Positions 53,259 through 62,978 are shown, counted from the first letter of the stretch. The stretch: 64,000 nt of DNA from an uncultured Paraprevotella sp. (GCA_944320775.1 CALUIV010000010.1:18071-82070), one strand, 5' to 3'. The notes: generated by a model from the sequence alone, not told the origin. Numbers and translations: made by a program.

Positions 53259-54362
53259 ATGAATTTTTTTATTAAGAAAGAGAGAATAAAAATCGGAATG
53301 ATGCTGTGCCTGTTGCTGACAGGTATGCAGTTCGTTCAGGCTCAGGTGACCGTAGATGTGAAGATCGACTCCCTGGAGTTGTTGGTCGGCGAGCAGACCG
53401 GAGTCACGGTTGATGTCAGTTGCGATGCCGGAGCACGTGTGGAATGGCCTGCTTTGAAACGTGGGACAATGGTGGTGCCTGGAGTTGAGCTGATTGATGT
53501 ATTGCCGGCTGATACGCAGCAACTCAACGATGGAAAACGCTTGCTGATATCCCGGAAATATCTGGTGACCTCTTTTGATTCTGCTCTTTACTATCTGCCA
53601 CCTTTTGTTGTTCGGGTAGATAGTGTTCTTTATGAATCGAAAAGTTTGGCTTTGAATGTATTGACTGTTCCGGTCGATACGTTGCATACCGATCAGTTCT
53701 TTGGTCCGAAAGATATTATGGATCTTCCTTTCTCGTGGAAAGAAGACTGGGCGGACATTTTCGGTTATTCCCTTTTGCTTTTGTTTTTGATGATTGTCGG
53801 CATTTATCTTTATGTGCGTTATCGCGATAATAAGCCGATTATCAAAATCATTAAGGTTGCTCCCAAATTGCCTCCTCACAAGCAGGCCATGCAGGAAATC
53901 GAACAGATTAAGGCCGAAAAAGCTTGGGCAAGAGAAGATTCTAAAGAGTATTATACCCGTTTGACGGATACATTGCGTAATTATATTCGTCAGCGTTATG
54001 GATTCAATGCCTTGGAGATGACATCGGCCGAGATCATTGATCGGCTGATGCAAAACAAGGATGAAGTGGCGCTTGATGAACTGCGTACGTTGTTTGCCAC
54101 AGCCGATTTGGTGAAGTTTGCCAAATATGTCACGCAAATCAATGAAAATGATATGAATCTGGTTAATGCCATCGATTTTATTAATCAGACCAAGGTCGAA
54201 GTCGATCCGAACCAGAAACCGGAGCCCGAAGAGGTAACGGTCGAGGAGAAACGAAGCCGTCGGAGCATTCTGCTTTTGCGTTTGTCGCTGGTTGTTCTTT
54301 TGCTGGCTTCCATTGGCCTTTTGGGATGGATATCCTGGATGATTTATAAGGTGGTCTATTAA
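53259..54362 (+). CDS. Bat-operon membrane protein (BatD-like N-terminus, DUF4381-like tail)
   Basis: The 367-residue protein has a signal peptide (to about residue 29, FVQAQ), a beta-rich periplasmic domain, a transmembrane helix (about 168-188), a cytoplasmic helical region of about 150 residues rich in charged residues (KEYYTRLTDTLRNYIRQRYG, the DUF4381/BatD C-terminal pattern), and a final helix (about 344-365). It resembles a second, shorter BatD. Its place between DUF58 and batA is normal in Bacteroidales. It should act in the inner membrane with BatA/BatB; the biochemical role is unknown. Confidence 0.85.
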   Translation: MNFFIKKERIKIGMMLCLLLTGMQFVQAQVTVDVKIDSLELLVGEQTGVTVDVSCDAGARVEWPALKRGTMVVPGVELIDVLPADTQQLNDGKRLLISRKYLVTSFDSALYYLPPFVVRVDSVLYESKSLALNVLTVPVDTLHTDQFFGPKDIMDLPFSWKEDWADIFGYSLLLLFLMIVGIYLYVRYRDNKPIIKIIKVAPKLPPHKQAMQEIEQIKAEKAWAREDSKEYYTRLTDTLRNYIRQRYGFNALEMTSAEIIDRLMQNKDEVALDELRTLFATADLVKFAKYVTQINENDMNLVNAIDFINQTKVEVDPNQKPEPEEVTVEEKRSRRSILLLRLSLVVLLLASIGLLGWISWMIYKVVY

Positions 54363-54373
54363 AAATAGCTGTT

Positions 54374-55372
54374 ATGACGTTTGCCAATATCGAATATTTG
54401 TTTCTCTTGCCGCTGATCATTCCTTATATTATCTGGTATGTATTGCGGCACAAGAAAAGTGAGCCGGCCATGCGGGTATCCGATACCCACATGTATCTGT
54501 ATGCTCCTAAAAGTTATAAGCATTATCTCCTGCATGTTCCCTTTATCCTGCGCGTATTGACTTTGGTCATGATCGTACTGGTGCTGGCTCGTCCTCAGAC
54601 AAGTGGCAGTTGGAAAAATACTGAGGTTGAGGGAATCGACATTATGCTTGCCGTAGACGTTTCTTCGAGTATGTTGGCCGAGGATTTGAAACCAAATCGT
54701 TTGGAGGCAGCCAAGCAAGTAGCATCCGAGTTTATTGCCGGTCGTCCGAATGACAATATCGGTCTGACTATTTTTGCTGCCGAAGCCTATACTCAGTGTC
54801 CTATGACGACCGATCATGCCGTACTGATGAATCTTTTCAACAGCATTCGTAGCGACATTACGCTGAAAGGCATGCTTGAGGATGGAACTGCTGTCGGTAT
54901 GGGTATTGCCAATGCCGTATCGCGCCTGAAAGACAGTAAGGCTAAAAGTAAAGTGGTCATTCTGCTTACCGATGGTACGAACAATAAGGGAGATATTTCT
55001 CCGCTGATGGCGGCCGATATTGCCAAGACTTTCGGTATCCGTGTCTATACAATCGGAGTCGGAACTAACGGTATGGCACCTTATCCGGTGCCGGTGGCCG
55101 GCGGTGTGGAATATCTGAACGTGCCGGTAGAAATTGACAGCAAGACACTTGCCGAGATTGCTGAGAAAACTGACGGTGCCTTTTACCGGGCCACCGACAA
55201 TAAGAAACTGCAACAGGTTTATCAGGACATCGACAAACTCGAGAAGACCAAGCTGAACGTGAAACAGTATAGCAAAAAGTATGAAGCGTATTCCATTTTT
55301 GCATTTGTGGCTGCCCTCAGTCTGTTGCTGGAAATGTTGCTGCGTACTACTGTCCTAAAAAAAATACCTTAA
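54374..55372 (+). CDS. batA: BatA, VWA-domain membrane protein
   Basis: The 332-residue inner-membrane protein has two N-terminal helices (about 8-22 and 53-72), a VWA domain (about 85-290) and a C-terminal helix. The metal-ion-dependent adhesion site is intact: DVSSSM, a Thr in MTTD, and LTDGTNNKG. The topology (N-terminal helices, VWA, C-terminal helix) is that of BatA. In B. fragilis the bat genes were linked to oxygen tolerance. It follows the BatD-like gene by 11 bases and precedes batB by 12. Confidence 0.93.
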   Translation: MTFANIEYLFLLPLIIPYIIWYVLRHKKSEPAMRVSDTHMYLYAPKSYKHYLLHVPFILRVLTLVMIVLVLARPQTSGSWKNTEVEGIDIMLAVDVSSSMLAEDLKPNRLEAAKQVASEFIAGRPNDNIGLTIFAAEAYTQCPMTTDHAVLMNLFNSIRSDITLKGMLEDGTAVGMGIANAVSRLKDSKAKSKVVILLTDGTNNKGDISPLMAADIAKTFGIRVYTIGVGTNGMAPYPVPVAGGVEYLNVPVEIDSKTLAEIAEKTDGAFYRATDNKKLQQVYQDIDKLEKTKLNVKQYSKKYEAYSIFAFVAALSLLLEMLLRTTVLKKIP

Positions 55373-55384
55373 AAAGATTGTGTT

Positions 55385-56404
55385 ATGTTTCGTTTTGAAG
55401 AACCTGTCTATTTATATGCTCTGCTGCTGGTACCTTTGCTTGCGGCAGTTCATCATTATATGAACTACGTGCGGCGTAAACGCCTGAAAAAATATGGCGA
55501 TCCGGCATTGTTGGCCGAACTGATGCCCGATGTTTCCAAATATCGTCCCGATTTGAAGTTTTGGCTGACGCTTACTGCTTTTGCGCTTGTAATTTTTACA
55601 CTGGCCCGTCCTCAGTTTGGTACTCGGGTTGATACATCGCGTCGTCAGGGAATTGAGGCGATTATTGCTTTGGATGTTTCTAACTCTATGTTGGCCGAGG
55701 ATGTTGCTCCGAACCGGCTTGAAAAGGCCAAGATGCTCGTAAGCAGTATGATCAGCCGGATGCAGGACGACAAAATAGGTCTGATTATTTATGCCGGCGA
55801 TGCTTTTACGCAATTGCCGATTACGAGCGATTATGTTTCGGCCGAAATGTTTCTCGAAACCATATCCCCCGATCTGATATCCACTCAAGGTACGGATATC
55901 CGTCAGGCCATTGATCTCGCTATGCGTAGTTTCACTGCGAACGAAGAAGCCGGAAAGGCCATTTTTGTCATTACCGATGGTGAAGACAACGAAGGAGGTG
56001 CGATAGAAGCTGCTGCCGCAGCAGCTAAGAAGGGCATTCAGGTCTATGTATTGGGAGTAGGTTCGCCCGACGGGTCGCCGATTCCGATACCTGGGACGTC
56101 CGATTTCATTACAGACAATACCGGAACGACAGTCGTTTCCAAACTCAACGAGCAGATGTGTCGTGAAATAGCCAAGGCCGGCGGCGGTGCATACATTTAT
56201 GTCGACAACAGTTCTTCGGCTCAGAAAGCACTCTCACAATATGTTGACAAGCTGGCCAAGGCCGATATTGAAACCACGGTTTATTCGGAGTTCGACGAGC
56301 AGTTTCAAGCTGTAGCCTTATTGGCTTTGTTTTTCCTGATTGTCGAGATTTGTATTTTGGAACGCAAAAATCCGCTTTTTAAAGGGATAAAACTGTTTAG
56401 ATGA
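55385..56404 (+). CDS. batB: BatB, VWA-domain membrane protein
   Basis: The 339-residue paralogue of BatA has the same layout: N-terminal helices (about 8-23 and 58-76), a VWA domain with DVSNSM, a Thr in PITSD and ITDGEDNEGG, and a C-terminal helix. The conserved SMLAEDVAPNRLEKAK stretch is shared with BatA, which points to an old duplication. BatA and BatB are thought to form complexes with BatC. The stop overlaps the batC start (ATGA), a sign of coupling. Confidence 0.93.
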   Translation: MFRFEEPVYLYALLLVPLLAAVHHYMNYVRRKRLKKYGDPALLAELMPDVSKYRPDLKFWLTLTAFALVIFTLARPQFGTRVDTSRRQGIEAIIALDVSNSMLAEDVAPNRLEKAKMLVSSMISRMQDDKIGLIIYAGDAFTQLPITSDYVSAEMFLETISPDLISTQGTDIRQAIDLAMRSFTANEEAGKAIFVITDGEDNEGGAIEAAAAAAKKGIQVYVLGVGSPDGSPIPIPGTSDFITDNTGTTVVSKLNEQMCREIAKAGGGAYIYVDNSSSAQKALSQYVDKLAKADIETTVYSEFDEQFQAVALLALFFLIVEICILERKNPLFKGIKLFR

Positions 56405-57150
56405 AAGAAAGGAGAATCATGATCAGATTTCAGATAAAGTTTATGATGTGCCTGCTGTTGGTTTTGCAGGCCAGTCAGCTTTCCGCACAGACTTACCGGG
56501 AGTATATGCGCGGAGGTAATCGGCTCTATCGCGACAGTGCTTATACGGACGCCGAAGTGGATTTTCGGAAAGCTGTCGAACTGAATCCGCGTTATGCGCT
56601 GGCCCGTTATAATCTGGCTAATACGCTACTGTTTCAGCAGAAGCCCAAGGAAGCTATGAAGGAATACGAGCAGGCTGTGAAACTCGAGACCAATAAAGCC
56701 CGTTTGTCGGACAATTACCATAATATGGGGGTTATTCTTCAGAGTCAGAAACAATACGGGCCGGCCATAGAATGTTACAAGAATGCGCTTCGCAACGATC
56801 CGTCCGACGACGAGTCGCGTTATAATTTGGTGCTTTGTCAGCATTTACTGAAAAACAGTCCGCAAGATCAGGAACAGAATCAGGAGGATGAAAATAAGGA
56901 CGGGCAGGGTCAGAACAAAGAGGAAGACAAGAACAGCGACAAGAAGGATCAGGACGAGAAGAAGGATCAGAACCAGGAGCAGGAAAAGCAGCAGCGTCAG
57001 AATCCGCAGCAGCAACAGCAGAACGAGATGTCCAAGGAAAATGCCGAGCAGTTGTTGAAAGCTGCCATGCAGGACGAAAAGTCCACTCAGGACAAGGTGA
57101 AGAAGGCTATGCAGCAACCGCAGCGTCGTCGTCTGGAAAAACAATGGTAA
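56401..57150 (+). CDS. batC: BatC, TPR protein
   Basis: The 249-residue protein has a signal peptide (ending near LSAQT), two to three TPR units (about 45-150: NPRYALARYNLANTLLFQQKPKEAMKEYEQAV and the next), and a long highly charged tail rich in Gln, Asp, Glu and Lys ending RRRLEKQW. TPRs supply a docking surface for the periplasmic partners. The charged tail is low-complexity and may vary between strains. Start may be 56401 or 56419. Confidence 0.9.
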   Translation: MKERRIMIRFQIKFMMCLLLVLQASQLSAQTYREYMRGGNRLYRDSAYTDAEVDFRKAVELNPRYALARYNLANTLLFQQKPKEAMKEYEQAVKLETNKARLSDNYHNMGVILQSQKQYGPAIECYKNALRNDPSDDESRYNLVLCQHLLKNSPQDQEQNQEDENKDGQGQNKEEDKNSDKKDQDEKKDQNQEQEKQQRQNPQQQQQNEMSKENAEQLLKAAMQDEKSTQDKVKKAMQQPQRRRLEKQW

Positions 57151-57193
57151 TTCAAATTCAGATTATTTGTTTAACAAGATCATATCCGCAAAG

Positions 57194-59023
57194 ATGAAAA
57201 GAATATTGGTATTGATGACCGGTTTGGTGTGGATGCTCTCCGTTTGGGCTCAGGTCAGGATTACGGCATCGGCTCCCGAGACAGTGGTGGCCGGCGAACA
57301 GTTTCGCCTGTCATTTACGGTGAATACTTCGAAGACCGATGGCTTCAAGGCACCGGCAATGTCTGGTTTTGAAGTTTTGATGGGGCCGAGCACGTCTACT
57401 CAGAGCAGTTTTCAGATGATTAACGGAAAGACCACGCAGAGCAGTTCCGTGACCTATACTTACATCCTGATGGCCAATGAAAAAGGAAAATTTACCATTC
57501 CGCCGGCCACTGTCGAAGTAGATGGTAAACAATATGCTTCCAACAGATTGGAGATAGAGGTATTGCCTCCCGACAAGACTTCATCCGGTTCCGGATCATC
57601 TGGTTCCTCATCGGGAAGCAGTCGGATGCATACGCAGCAGGCGGGATCTGAAATTACCGGAAAAGATTTGTTTATCCAAGTTACAGCCGACAAGAAGAAG
57701 GTCTATGAACAGGAAGCAGTTCTGCTTACTTATAAGGTCTATTCTCTTGTCAATCTGTCTCAGCTGGCAGGTAACATGCCCGATCTGGATGGTTTCCATA
57801 CGCAGGAAATTCCCTTGCCGCAGCAGAAAAGCATGAAATTGGAGCATTACAATGGGCGTAACTATGGTACTGTAGTCTGGAGACAGTATTTGCTTTTCCC
57901 GCAGCGTACCGGTAAACTGACTGTTCCGGCAATCAAATTCGAGGGTATTGTGGTTCAACAGAATACCAATATCGATCCTTTTGATGCCTTTTTCGGTGGT
58001 GGTAACCGTCTGATTGAGGTCAAGAAGACCATCGAAGCACCGTCTATCACATTACAGGTGGAGCCTTTACCCGAACGGCCGGATAATTTTTCCGGAGCTG
58101 TCGGTCAGTTTTCCATTGCTTCCGAGTTGACGCCCAGATCGCTAAAGGCGAACGAAGCCATTAATATGAAAGTGACGGTAACCGGTACGGGTAATATGAA
58201 ACTGCTCGGTGCGCCAGAAGTGAAATTCCCGAAAGATTTCGAAGCCTACAAACCCAAGGTGACCGATGATACGAAATTACAGAAAGGCGGTGCTTCGGGT
58301 AGCAAGACGTTTGATTATGTTGCCGTTCCCCGTCATGCCGGAAAATATCAGGTTCCGCCGGTAGAATTCTGCTATTTTGATCCTAAGGCCGGAACTTATA
58401 AGACGATTCGGACCGAAGCCTATGAAGTTGAGGTTGCCCGGGGAAGTGGTCGTGGAGCAGCTGTGGCCAACTATACCGACAAGGAAGATTTGAAACTGCT
58501 CAATTCAGACATTCGCTATATTAAAACGGCTCCTGTGCGGTTACGTCCGCTTTCATCGGCCATTTATTTCGCTACTTATCGCTATGCCTTAAGTTACGTG
58601 GTTCCGTTGTTGCTTTTTGTGTTGTTGCTCGTTATCTATCGTAAGAAAGCCATAGAGAATGCCAATGTCATGAAGATGAAGGGAAAGAAGGCCAGCAAGG
58701 TAGCTACCAAACGTCTGAAACTGGCTCAGAAACTTTTGGCCGAACATAAGACAGAGGCTTTCTACGACGAAACATTGAAAGCTTTGTGGGGCTATGTAGG
58801 CGATAAGCTGGCTATTCCGGTTGCCGAGTTGAATAAAGATAACATCAAGGAACGGCTTGAGGCCCGTCAGGTTGCTTCAGAACTTTCCGATACGTTTATC
58901 GAAGTGCTTAACGACTGCGAGTTTGCCCGTTTTGCTCCGGGCGATCCCGATGCTACAATGGATAAGATTTATGATGAGGCCGTGCGTATCATCAGTGAGT
59001 TGGAAAATGCAATCAAGAAATAA
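57194..59023 (+). CDS. batD: BatD, large periplasmic membrane protein
   Basis: The 609-residue protein has a signal peptide (ending near VWAQ) and several Ig-like beta domains in the periplasm. A Ser/Gly-rich linker lies near 137-150. Then comes a TM helix (about 467-487), and a cytoplasmic helical tail of about 120 residues ends in IISELENAIKK. BatD is the largest Bat component and is found with BatA-C in Bacteroidetes and spirochetes. ATG 57194 begins the signal peptide; an upstream in-frame TTG adds nine residues. The tail shares its pattern (FYDETLKALWGYVGDKL) with the BatD-like gene at 53259. Confidence 0.92.
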   Translation: MKRILVLMTGLVWMLSVWAQVRITASAPETVVAGEQFRLSFTVNTSKTDGFKAPAMSGFEVLMGPSTSTQSSFQMINGKTTQSSSVTYTYILMANEKGKFTIPPATVEVDGKQYASNRLEIEVLPPDKTSSGSGSSGSSSGSSRMHTQQAGSEITGKDLFIQVTADKKKVYEQEAVLLTYKVYSLVNLSQLAGNMPDLDGFHTQEIPLPQQKSMKLEHYNGRNYGTVVWRQYLLFPQRTGKLTVPAIKFEGIVVQQNTNIDPFDAFFGGGNRLIEVKKTIEAPSITLQVEPLPERPDNFSGAVGQFSIASELTPRSLKANEAINMKVTVTGTGNMKLLGAPEVKFPKDFEAYKPKVTDDTKLQKGGASGSKTFDYVAVPRHAGKYQVPPVEFCYFDPKAGTYKTIRTEAYEVEVARGSGRGAAVANYTDKEDLKLLNSDIRYIKTAPVRLRPLSSAIYFATYRYALSYVVPLLLFVLLLVIYRKKAIENANVMKMKGKKASKVATKRLKLAQKLLAEHKTEAFYDETLKALWGYVGDKLAIPVAELNKDNIKERLEARQVASELSDTFIEVLNDCEFARFAPGDPDATMDKIYDEAVRIISELENAIKK

Positions 59024-59030
59024 TGAATCT

Positions 59031-59918
59031 ATGAATAAATATATGAATAAGCTCTGTTTGTTTTTGGCCGTATTTCTTTTGGGAACGGCTGTTTCGGCTC
59101 AGGAGGAAATCATTGAGGTGTCTGATCGTGATGTCATGTCGGATTCCGTTCAGATGCAGGTCGACAGTGGAGCTTTTGTAGCAACGGCTGCAGAACCGTC
59201 GGTTGAGGCACTGGATGCTGTTGCTCTTGAGCAGCTCAAGGCCGAAGCCGACAGTGCCTATGCTCAGGAAGATTACGACCGTGCCATTGCCGGTTACCAG
59301 AATTTGTTGCGTCATGGCGAACATGCTGCTTTGTATTATAATCTGGGTAATTGTTTTTACCGTAAGGAAGACATAGCTCATGCGGTGCTTTATTTTGAGA
59401 AAGCCCGTCTGCTTGATCCGGGTGATGCCGATATCCGTTTCAATCTGGATTTGGCGCGTAGCAAGACGATAGACAAGATTGTGCCCGAGCGTGAAATGTT
59501 TTTTGTCACCTGGTATCGTACGGCTGCCGATTGGATGAGTGTCGATGAATGGGCCGTACTTGCCGTTGTTTCTTTTGTCTTGTTATTGCTGGCGCTCGTT
59601 CTTTATCTTTTTGGTAGTCGTGTGGCCTTTAAAAAGGCCGGATTCTTTTCAGCATGTTTGTTCCTGTTGCTTGTAATCTTATCCAATCTTTTTGCTTTTC
59701 AGCAGAAGAATAAGCTTGAAGACCGTCGGGGGGCTGTGGTAATGGCCGGTTCGGTAACAGTCAAAAGTACACCAAACGAATCCGGAACCGATCTTTTCGT
59801 GCTTCATGAAGGAACTCGTGTGGAAATCACCGATGACACTATGAAAGGTTGGAAAGAGATTCGTCTGGCCGATGGTAAAGTCGGTTGGATTCAGACTGAG
59901 ACAATCGAACGGATTTAA
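59031..59918 (+). CDS. batE: BatE, TPR and SH3-like protein
   Basis: The 295-residue protein has a signal peptide (ending near VSAQE), TPR units (about 78-150: EDYDRAIAGYQNLL, AALYYNLGNCFYR), two hydrophobic helices (about 175-200 and 208-226) and a C-terminal bacterial SH3 domain (about 235-292: VTVKSTPNESGTDLFVLHEGTRVEI, WKEIRLADGKVGWI). That domain often binds peptidoglycan. It closes the eight-gene moxR-bat operon. Start may be ATG 59031 or 59043. Confidence 0.9.
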   Translation: MNKYMNKLCLFLAVFLLGTAVSAQEEIIEVSDRDVMSDSVQMQVDSGAFVATAAEPSVEALDAVALEQLKAEADSAYAQEDYDRAIAGYQNLLRHGEHAALYYNLGNCFYRKEDIAHAVLYFEKARLLDPGDADIRFNLDLARSKTIDKIVPEREMFFVTWYRTAADWMSVDEWAVLAVVSFVLLLLALVLYLFGSRVAFKKAGFFSACLFLLLVILSNLFAFQQKNKLEDRRGAVVMAGSVTVKSTPNESGTDLFVLHEGTRVEITDDTMKGWKEIRLADGKVGWIQTETIERI

Positions 59919-59940
59919 AACTAAGAATACAGGAAAATAT

Positions 59941-60630
59941 ATGGATTTGCAGCAACTCATCGAATTCGACCAGAAACTGCTTTTGAAGTTAAATGGGAGT
60001 GATTCCGTATTTTGGGATCATTTCATGATGGCCGTTACAGAAACGGTGACATGGATACCTTTGTTTGTTGCGTTAATATACGTATTGGTGAAGAATACCA
60101 GTTGGCGTGACATGCTGTTGATTGTCATCATGATTGCTTTGTGCATTACGGTTGCCGACCAGTTTGCTTCTTCTTTCTGTAAGCCCTATTTCGAACGTTT
60201 CCGTCCGACCAATGATCCTTTGCTGATGTATCAGGTCGATGTGGTCGATAATTACCGTTGCGGTCGTTATGGATTTATTTCCAGTCATGCTGCCAACCAT
60301 TTTTCCATATTTGTTTTTATTTCCCTGCTCATTCGTAAGCGTGCTTTGACATTCACTTTGTTTTTGAATGCTGTTTTGTGTTCCTATTCCCGGATTTATT
60401 TGGGGGTGCATTATCCTGGCGATATTCTGGCTGGTATGCTTTGGGGATTATTTACAGGTGCGGTAGTTTATTGGCTTTACGTTCGTTTGTATCGTAGGAT
60501 TTGTGAGCAGCGTTCGTTTATTTCCTCACAATACACGTCGACCGGTTATTTGGTGACCGATGTGCAGTTGTTGCTTTCTGCCTTTTATCTGACATTGTTT
60601 TTTGCAGCAGTCTATAGCTGTTATCTTTGA
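59941..60630 (+). CDS. PAP2-family membrane phosphatase
   Basis: The 229-residue inner-membrane protein has about six helices and the three PAP2 motifs: KPYFERFRP (81-89), a SSHAANH variant of the PSGH motif (His116), and SRIYLGVHYPGD (Arg151, His157, Asp161). Such enzymes act on undecaprenyl pyrophosphate, lipid A phosphates or phosphatidylglycerol phosphate; the sequence does not tell which. It starts 22 bases after batE and could be read with it; the terminator at 60664 ends it. The nearby lipid-glycosylation operon makes an undecaprenyl or lipid A substrate plausible. Confidence 0.87.
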   Translation: MDLQQLIEFDQKLLLKLNGSDSVFWDHFMMAVTETVTWIPLFVALIYVLVKNTSWRDMLLIVIMIALCITVADQFASSFCKPYFERFRPTNDPLLMYQVDVVDNYRCGRYGFISSHAANHFSIFVFISLLIRKRALTFTLFLNAVLCSYSRIYLGVHYPGDILAGMLWGLFTGAVVYWLYVRLYRRICEQRSFISSQYTSTGYLVTDVQLLLSAFYLTLFFAAVYSCYL

Positions 60631-60663
60631 TATCCGCACTGTTTTGAAAAATGTATCTAAATA

Positions 60664-60711
60664 AAAAATGTCCTGTCCGAATGCTTACAGAGCAAAGGAC
60701 AGGACATTTTT
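60664..60711. terminator. Bidirectional terminator between PAP2 and glycosyltransferase genes
   Basis: AAAAATGTCCTGTCC (60664-60678) pairs perfectly with GGACAGGACATTTTT (60697-60711), 15 bp, serving convergent genes. Confidence 0.92.
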
Positions 60712-60717
60712 GTTGAT

Positions 60718-62319
60718 TTATGGTTTCATCCGCACAAGCAGATAAGTTCCGTTAATAATTTCTTTTTGTTTCTTGTTTTGAATCAGTTCGATCACTTTTT
60801 CCTGCTTGAGCATTTTTTTGTCTACGATGAGCAGATGATTGTCTAATAATTCCAGGCTGTCGGTCTGTTTCTTTGAAAAGACCCGAAGCCGTTCCGGAAA
60901 ATAGACATCCATGTTTTCCGCACGCCAAACGCCATAGGTGGCCACACCTTCCGTCTGCCATTCCTTTTCCATTTGTTGTGTCTTCCGGGCCAGTGCGTCA
61001 TAGCCGATCTGGTCGTTGAATCGGGGCAGGGCTAGTCCGACGGCAAATGCTGCTATAAGAAAACCGACACAGAATATTTGGATTGATGCCACCAGACTTC
61101 GCCGTTTGCTCCAGGCTGCATGGAGCGACATAATGGCCGAACCCGTAAGCAGAGCTGATGCTGCATAAAGTGCCGGATGGCTGAACGTTGGAAAAAGTAT
61201 GCAGAAAATAATGTAAGCCGGTAGGGCCGCGATGACGGCTATGGCCGGCAGGCTGACAGCTGTTGCCAACCATCCGTTCCACTTTTGTTGTTCAAGCATC
61301 ATCAGCGACAGATAGGTCATAAACGGGAAAATCGGCACCAGATAAATGGCCAGTTTGCTTCCGAAGCAAGACAGCAGGACAAATGTTGACAGGATTTCAA
61401 TGACGAAAAGTCGGTGCAAATCCGTGGTGAAAGCCTTGTGCCGGAATCCCCAGATCAGATTACCTACATAGAGCAGTGTCCAGGGCGCTACGCCGTAGCT
61501 CAGAAAAATCAGGTAGAAATAGAACGGATGCTTGTGGACCGAAACGTTGACCGAGCGGCTCATCGTCTGTCCGACTGTCAGGTTATACAGATACTCTCCT
61601 CCGGCTTCCACATAAACCATGCCGAACCAGAATATCAGTCCGCCCAGCAGGACAGTCCAGACGCGCCAACTCCAATAGCGGCCAAATGTTCTGATTTCCT
61701 TTTTCATGAGCAGAAACAGGGCGGATGTGACCAGCGGAATCAGCAGTCCCATGAATGCCTTGGCATAGAACCCCAGCAGGATATAGAGCCCGAAAAGCAA
61801 CTGGTTTCGTGGAGAGCAGTCGCCCTGATACATGCGATAGAACCGGTACAGGGCCAGTACGATGAACCACACCATGAGCATGTCCATGCGAAGCACCAGA
61901 GCCGTTCCGGCATAGTAACCCGTCGTGATGAGCATCAGTGGAGCCAGCATGCGGAATTTTTCTCCAAGTGCTTCACGACACCAGCGGTCCATTGTCAACG
62001 TCACGCCCAAAGCCGGAAGAAGCGAAAACAACACCAATATTCCCATTGGATAAGTTCCGGTTAGTTTTTTTACCAGCATGATCAGCCAGAAATAAAAGGG
62101 CGGTTTGTCGCTGTAGGGCACACCGTGGTTGGTCAGCGTGAACCAGTGTCCGTTGCGCAACGCTTCGTCGGCAATACTGATATAGCGCAGTTCGTTGGCC
62201 GGTGTGTAGTCGCGCAGGATGCAGATTGGGAGCAGACAGACGATGATGAATGCCAGCCAGCCCCAAAGGGGAATGTTGGCTATCGTTGCAGATTTCCGTG
62301 GGCTGATGGGATGATTCAT
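60718..62319 (-). CDS. ArnT/PMT-like membrane glycosyltransferase
   Basis: The 533-residue protein has about 12 helices and the GT-C fold of the ArnT/PMT class, with YTPANELRYISIADEA (the acidic N-terminal loop motif) and YSDKPPFYFWL near the front. A soluble tail of about 110 residues ends it. ArnT-class enzymes move a sugar from a polyprenyl phosphate to lipid A or another envelope acceptor. It is the last gene of a leftward operon with a LAB_N protein (4-base overlap) and a GT2 enzyme, so the GT2 product probably makes the lipid-linked donor. The sugar is unknown. Confidence 0.88.
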   Translation of the reverse strand: MNHPISPRKSATIANIPLWGWLAFIIVCLLPICILRDYTPANELRYISIADEALRNGHWFTLTNHGVPYSDKPPFYFWLIMLVKKLTGTYPMGILVLFSLLPALGVTLTMDRWCREALGEKFRMLAPLMLITTGYYAGTALVLRMDMLMVWFIVLALYRFYRMYQGDCSPRNQLLFGLYILLGFYAKAFMGLLIPLVTSALFLLMKKEIRTFGRYWSWRVWTVLLGGLIFWFGMVYVEAGGEYLYNLTVGQTMSRSVNVSVHKHPFYFYLIFLSYGVAPWTLLYVGNLIWGFRHKAFTTDLHRLFVIEILSTFVLLSCFGSKLAIYLVPIFPFMTYLSLMMLEQQKWNGWLATAVSLPAIAVIAALPAYIIFCILFPTFSHPALYAASALLTGSAIMSLHAAWSKRRSLVASIQIFCVGFLIAAFAVGLALPRFNDQIGYDALARKTQQMEKEWQTEGVATYGVWRAENMDVYFPERLRVFSKKQTDSLELLDNHLLIVDKKMLKQEKVIELIQNKKQKEIINGTYLLVRMKP

Positions 62320-62963
62320 GATTGTTTCGGAGTAATGGATTGTTTTTCTTTGTTGTTACGAAGTCCGAGAATGATGTTCCGGGTATAAGCAATGAAGCCG
62401 ACCGACTGGCCGAGAATCAGTACCGGATCCAGCCGGAAAATACCGTAGCTCACAATAATCGCGCTACCGGTCAGACTGATAATCCAAAAACCGACGGGCA
62501 GGGTAGACACATGACGCCGGTAGGAGTAGAACCATTGGTAGACAAAACGCAGGGTAAATATAATCTGTCCGGCCGAACCGAAAATGAGTAACCAAAGCGG
62601 TACATCCTCATTACGGAAAAACTGGTCGAAGAAGGCCGCCGGATCGTGCAGCAGGAACGGGCAAGCCACGATCGGGGTCAGCACCAGAATCAGACGGAAT
62701 ATCAGATGAATCTTTTTCCAGATACCCTTGGCATTGAGATTCCAGATATAAATGTAATAAGAGAACACCTGGCCGAGGATGATCGAGAAATCGTCCCGGC
62801 ACCAGCCGTAGATGAAAAGCAGATAAGAACCTGCGATACTCAGAATCCAGAAGATGGCGGGCGAAACGATTTCCTTGGCCCGTTCCGACAGAATCCATTG
62901 AATAAGGATGCGGGCCGAGAAAAAAATCTGGGCCAGGAATCCGATGATGTAGACCAATGTCAT
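62316..62963 (-). CDS. LAB_N (lipid-A-disaccharide synthase N-terminal-like) membrane protein
   Basis: The 215-residue membrane protein contains two copies of the LAB_N domain: FFSARILIQWILSERAK and, later, IIFTLRFVYQWFYSYRRH. Each is followed by a helix and a Gly/Tyr-rich stretch (SIAGSYLLFIYG, SLTGSAIIVSYG). The pattern is PQ-loop-like, with about seven helices. It is unrelated to the catalytic part of LpxB despite the name. It always accompanies GT2/ArnT pairs in Bacteroidetes, and a flippase or substrate-binding role in lipid sugar transfer is plausible but not shown. It overlaps the ArnT-like gene by 4 bases. Confidence 0.85.
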   Translation of the reverse strand: MTLVYIIGFLAQIFFSARILIQWILSERAKEIVSPAIFWILSIAGSYLLFIYGWCRDDFSIILGQVFSYYIYIWNLNAKGIWKKIHLIFRLILVLTPIVACPFLLHDPAAFFDQFFRNEDVPLWLLIFGSAGQIIFTLRFVYQWFYSYRRHVSTLPVGFWIISLTGSAIIVSYGIFRLDPVLILGQSVGFIAYTRNIILGLRNNKEKQSITPKQS

Positions 62964-62978
62964 GGCTATAGCTGCGGA

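Noticed and set aside
61414-62064. Rightward open frame of 216 codons opposite the ArnT-like gene
   Set aside because: Gln/His/Glu-rich shadow of a GC-richer membrane protein gene; no domain and no promoter.
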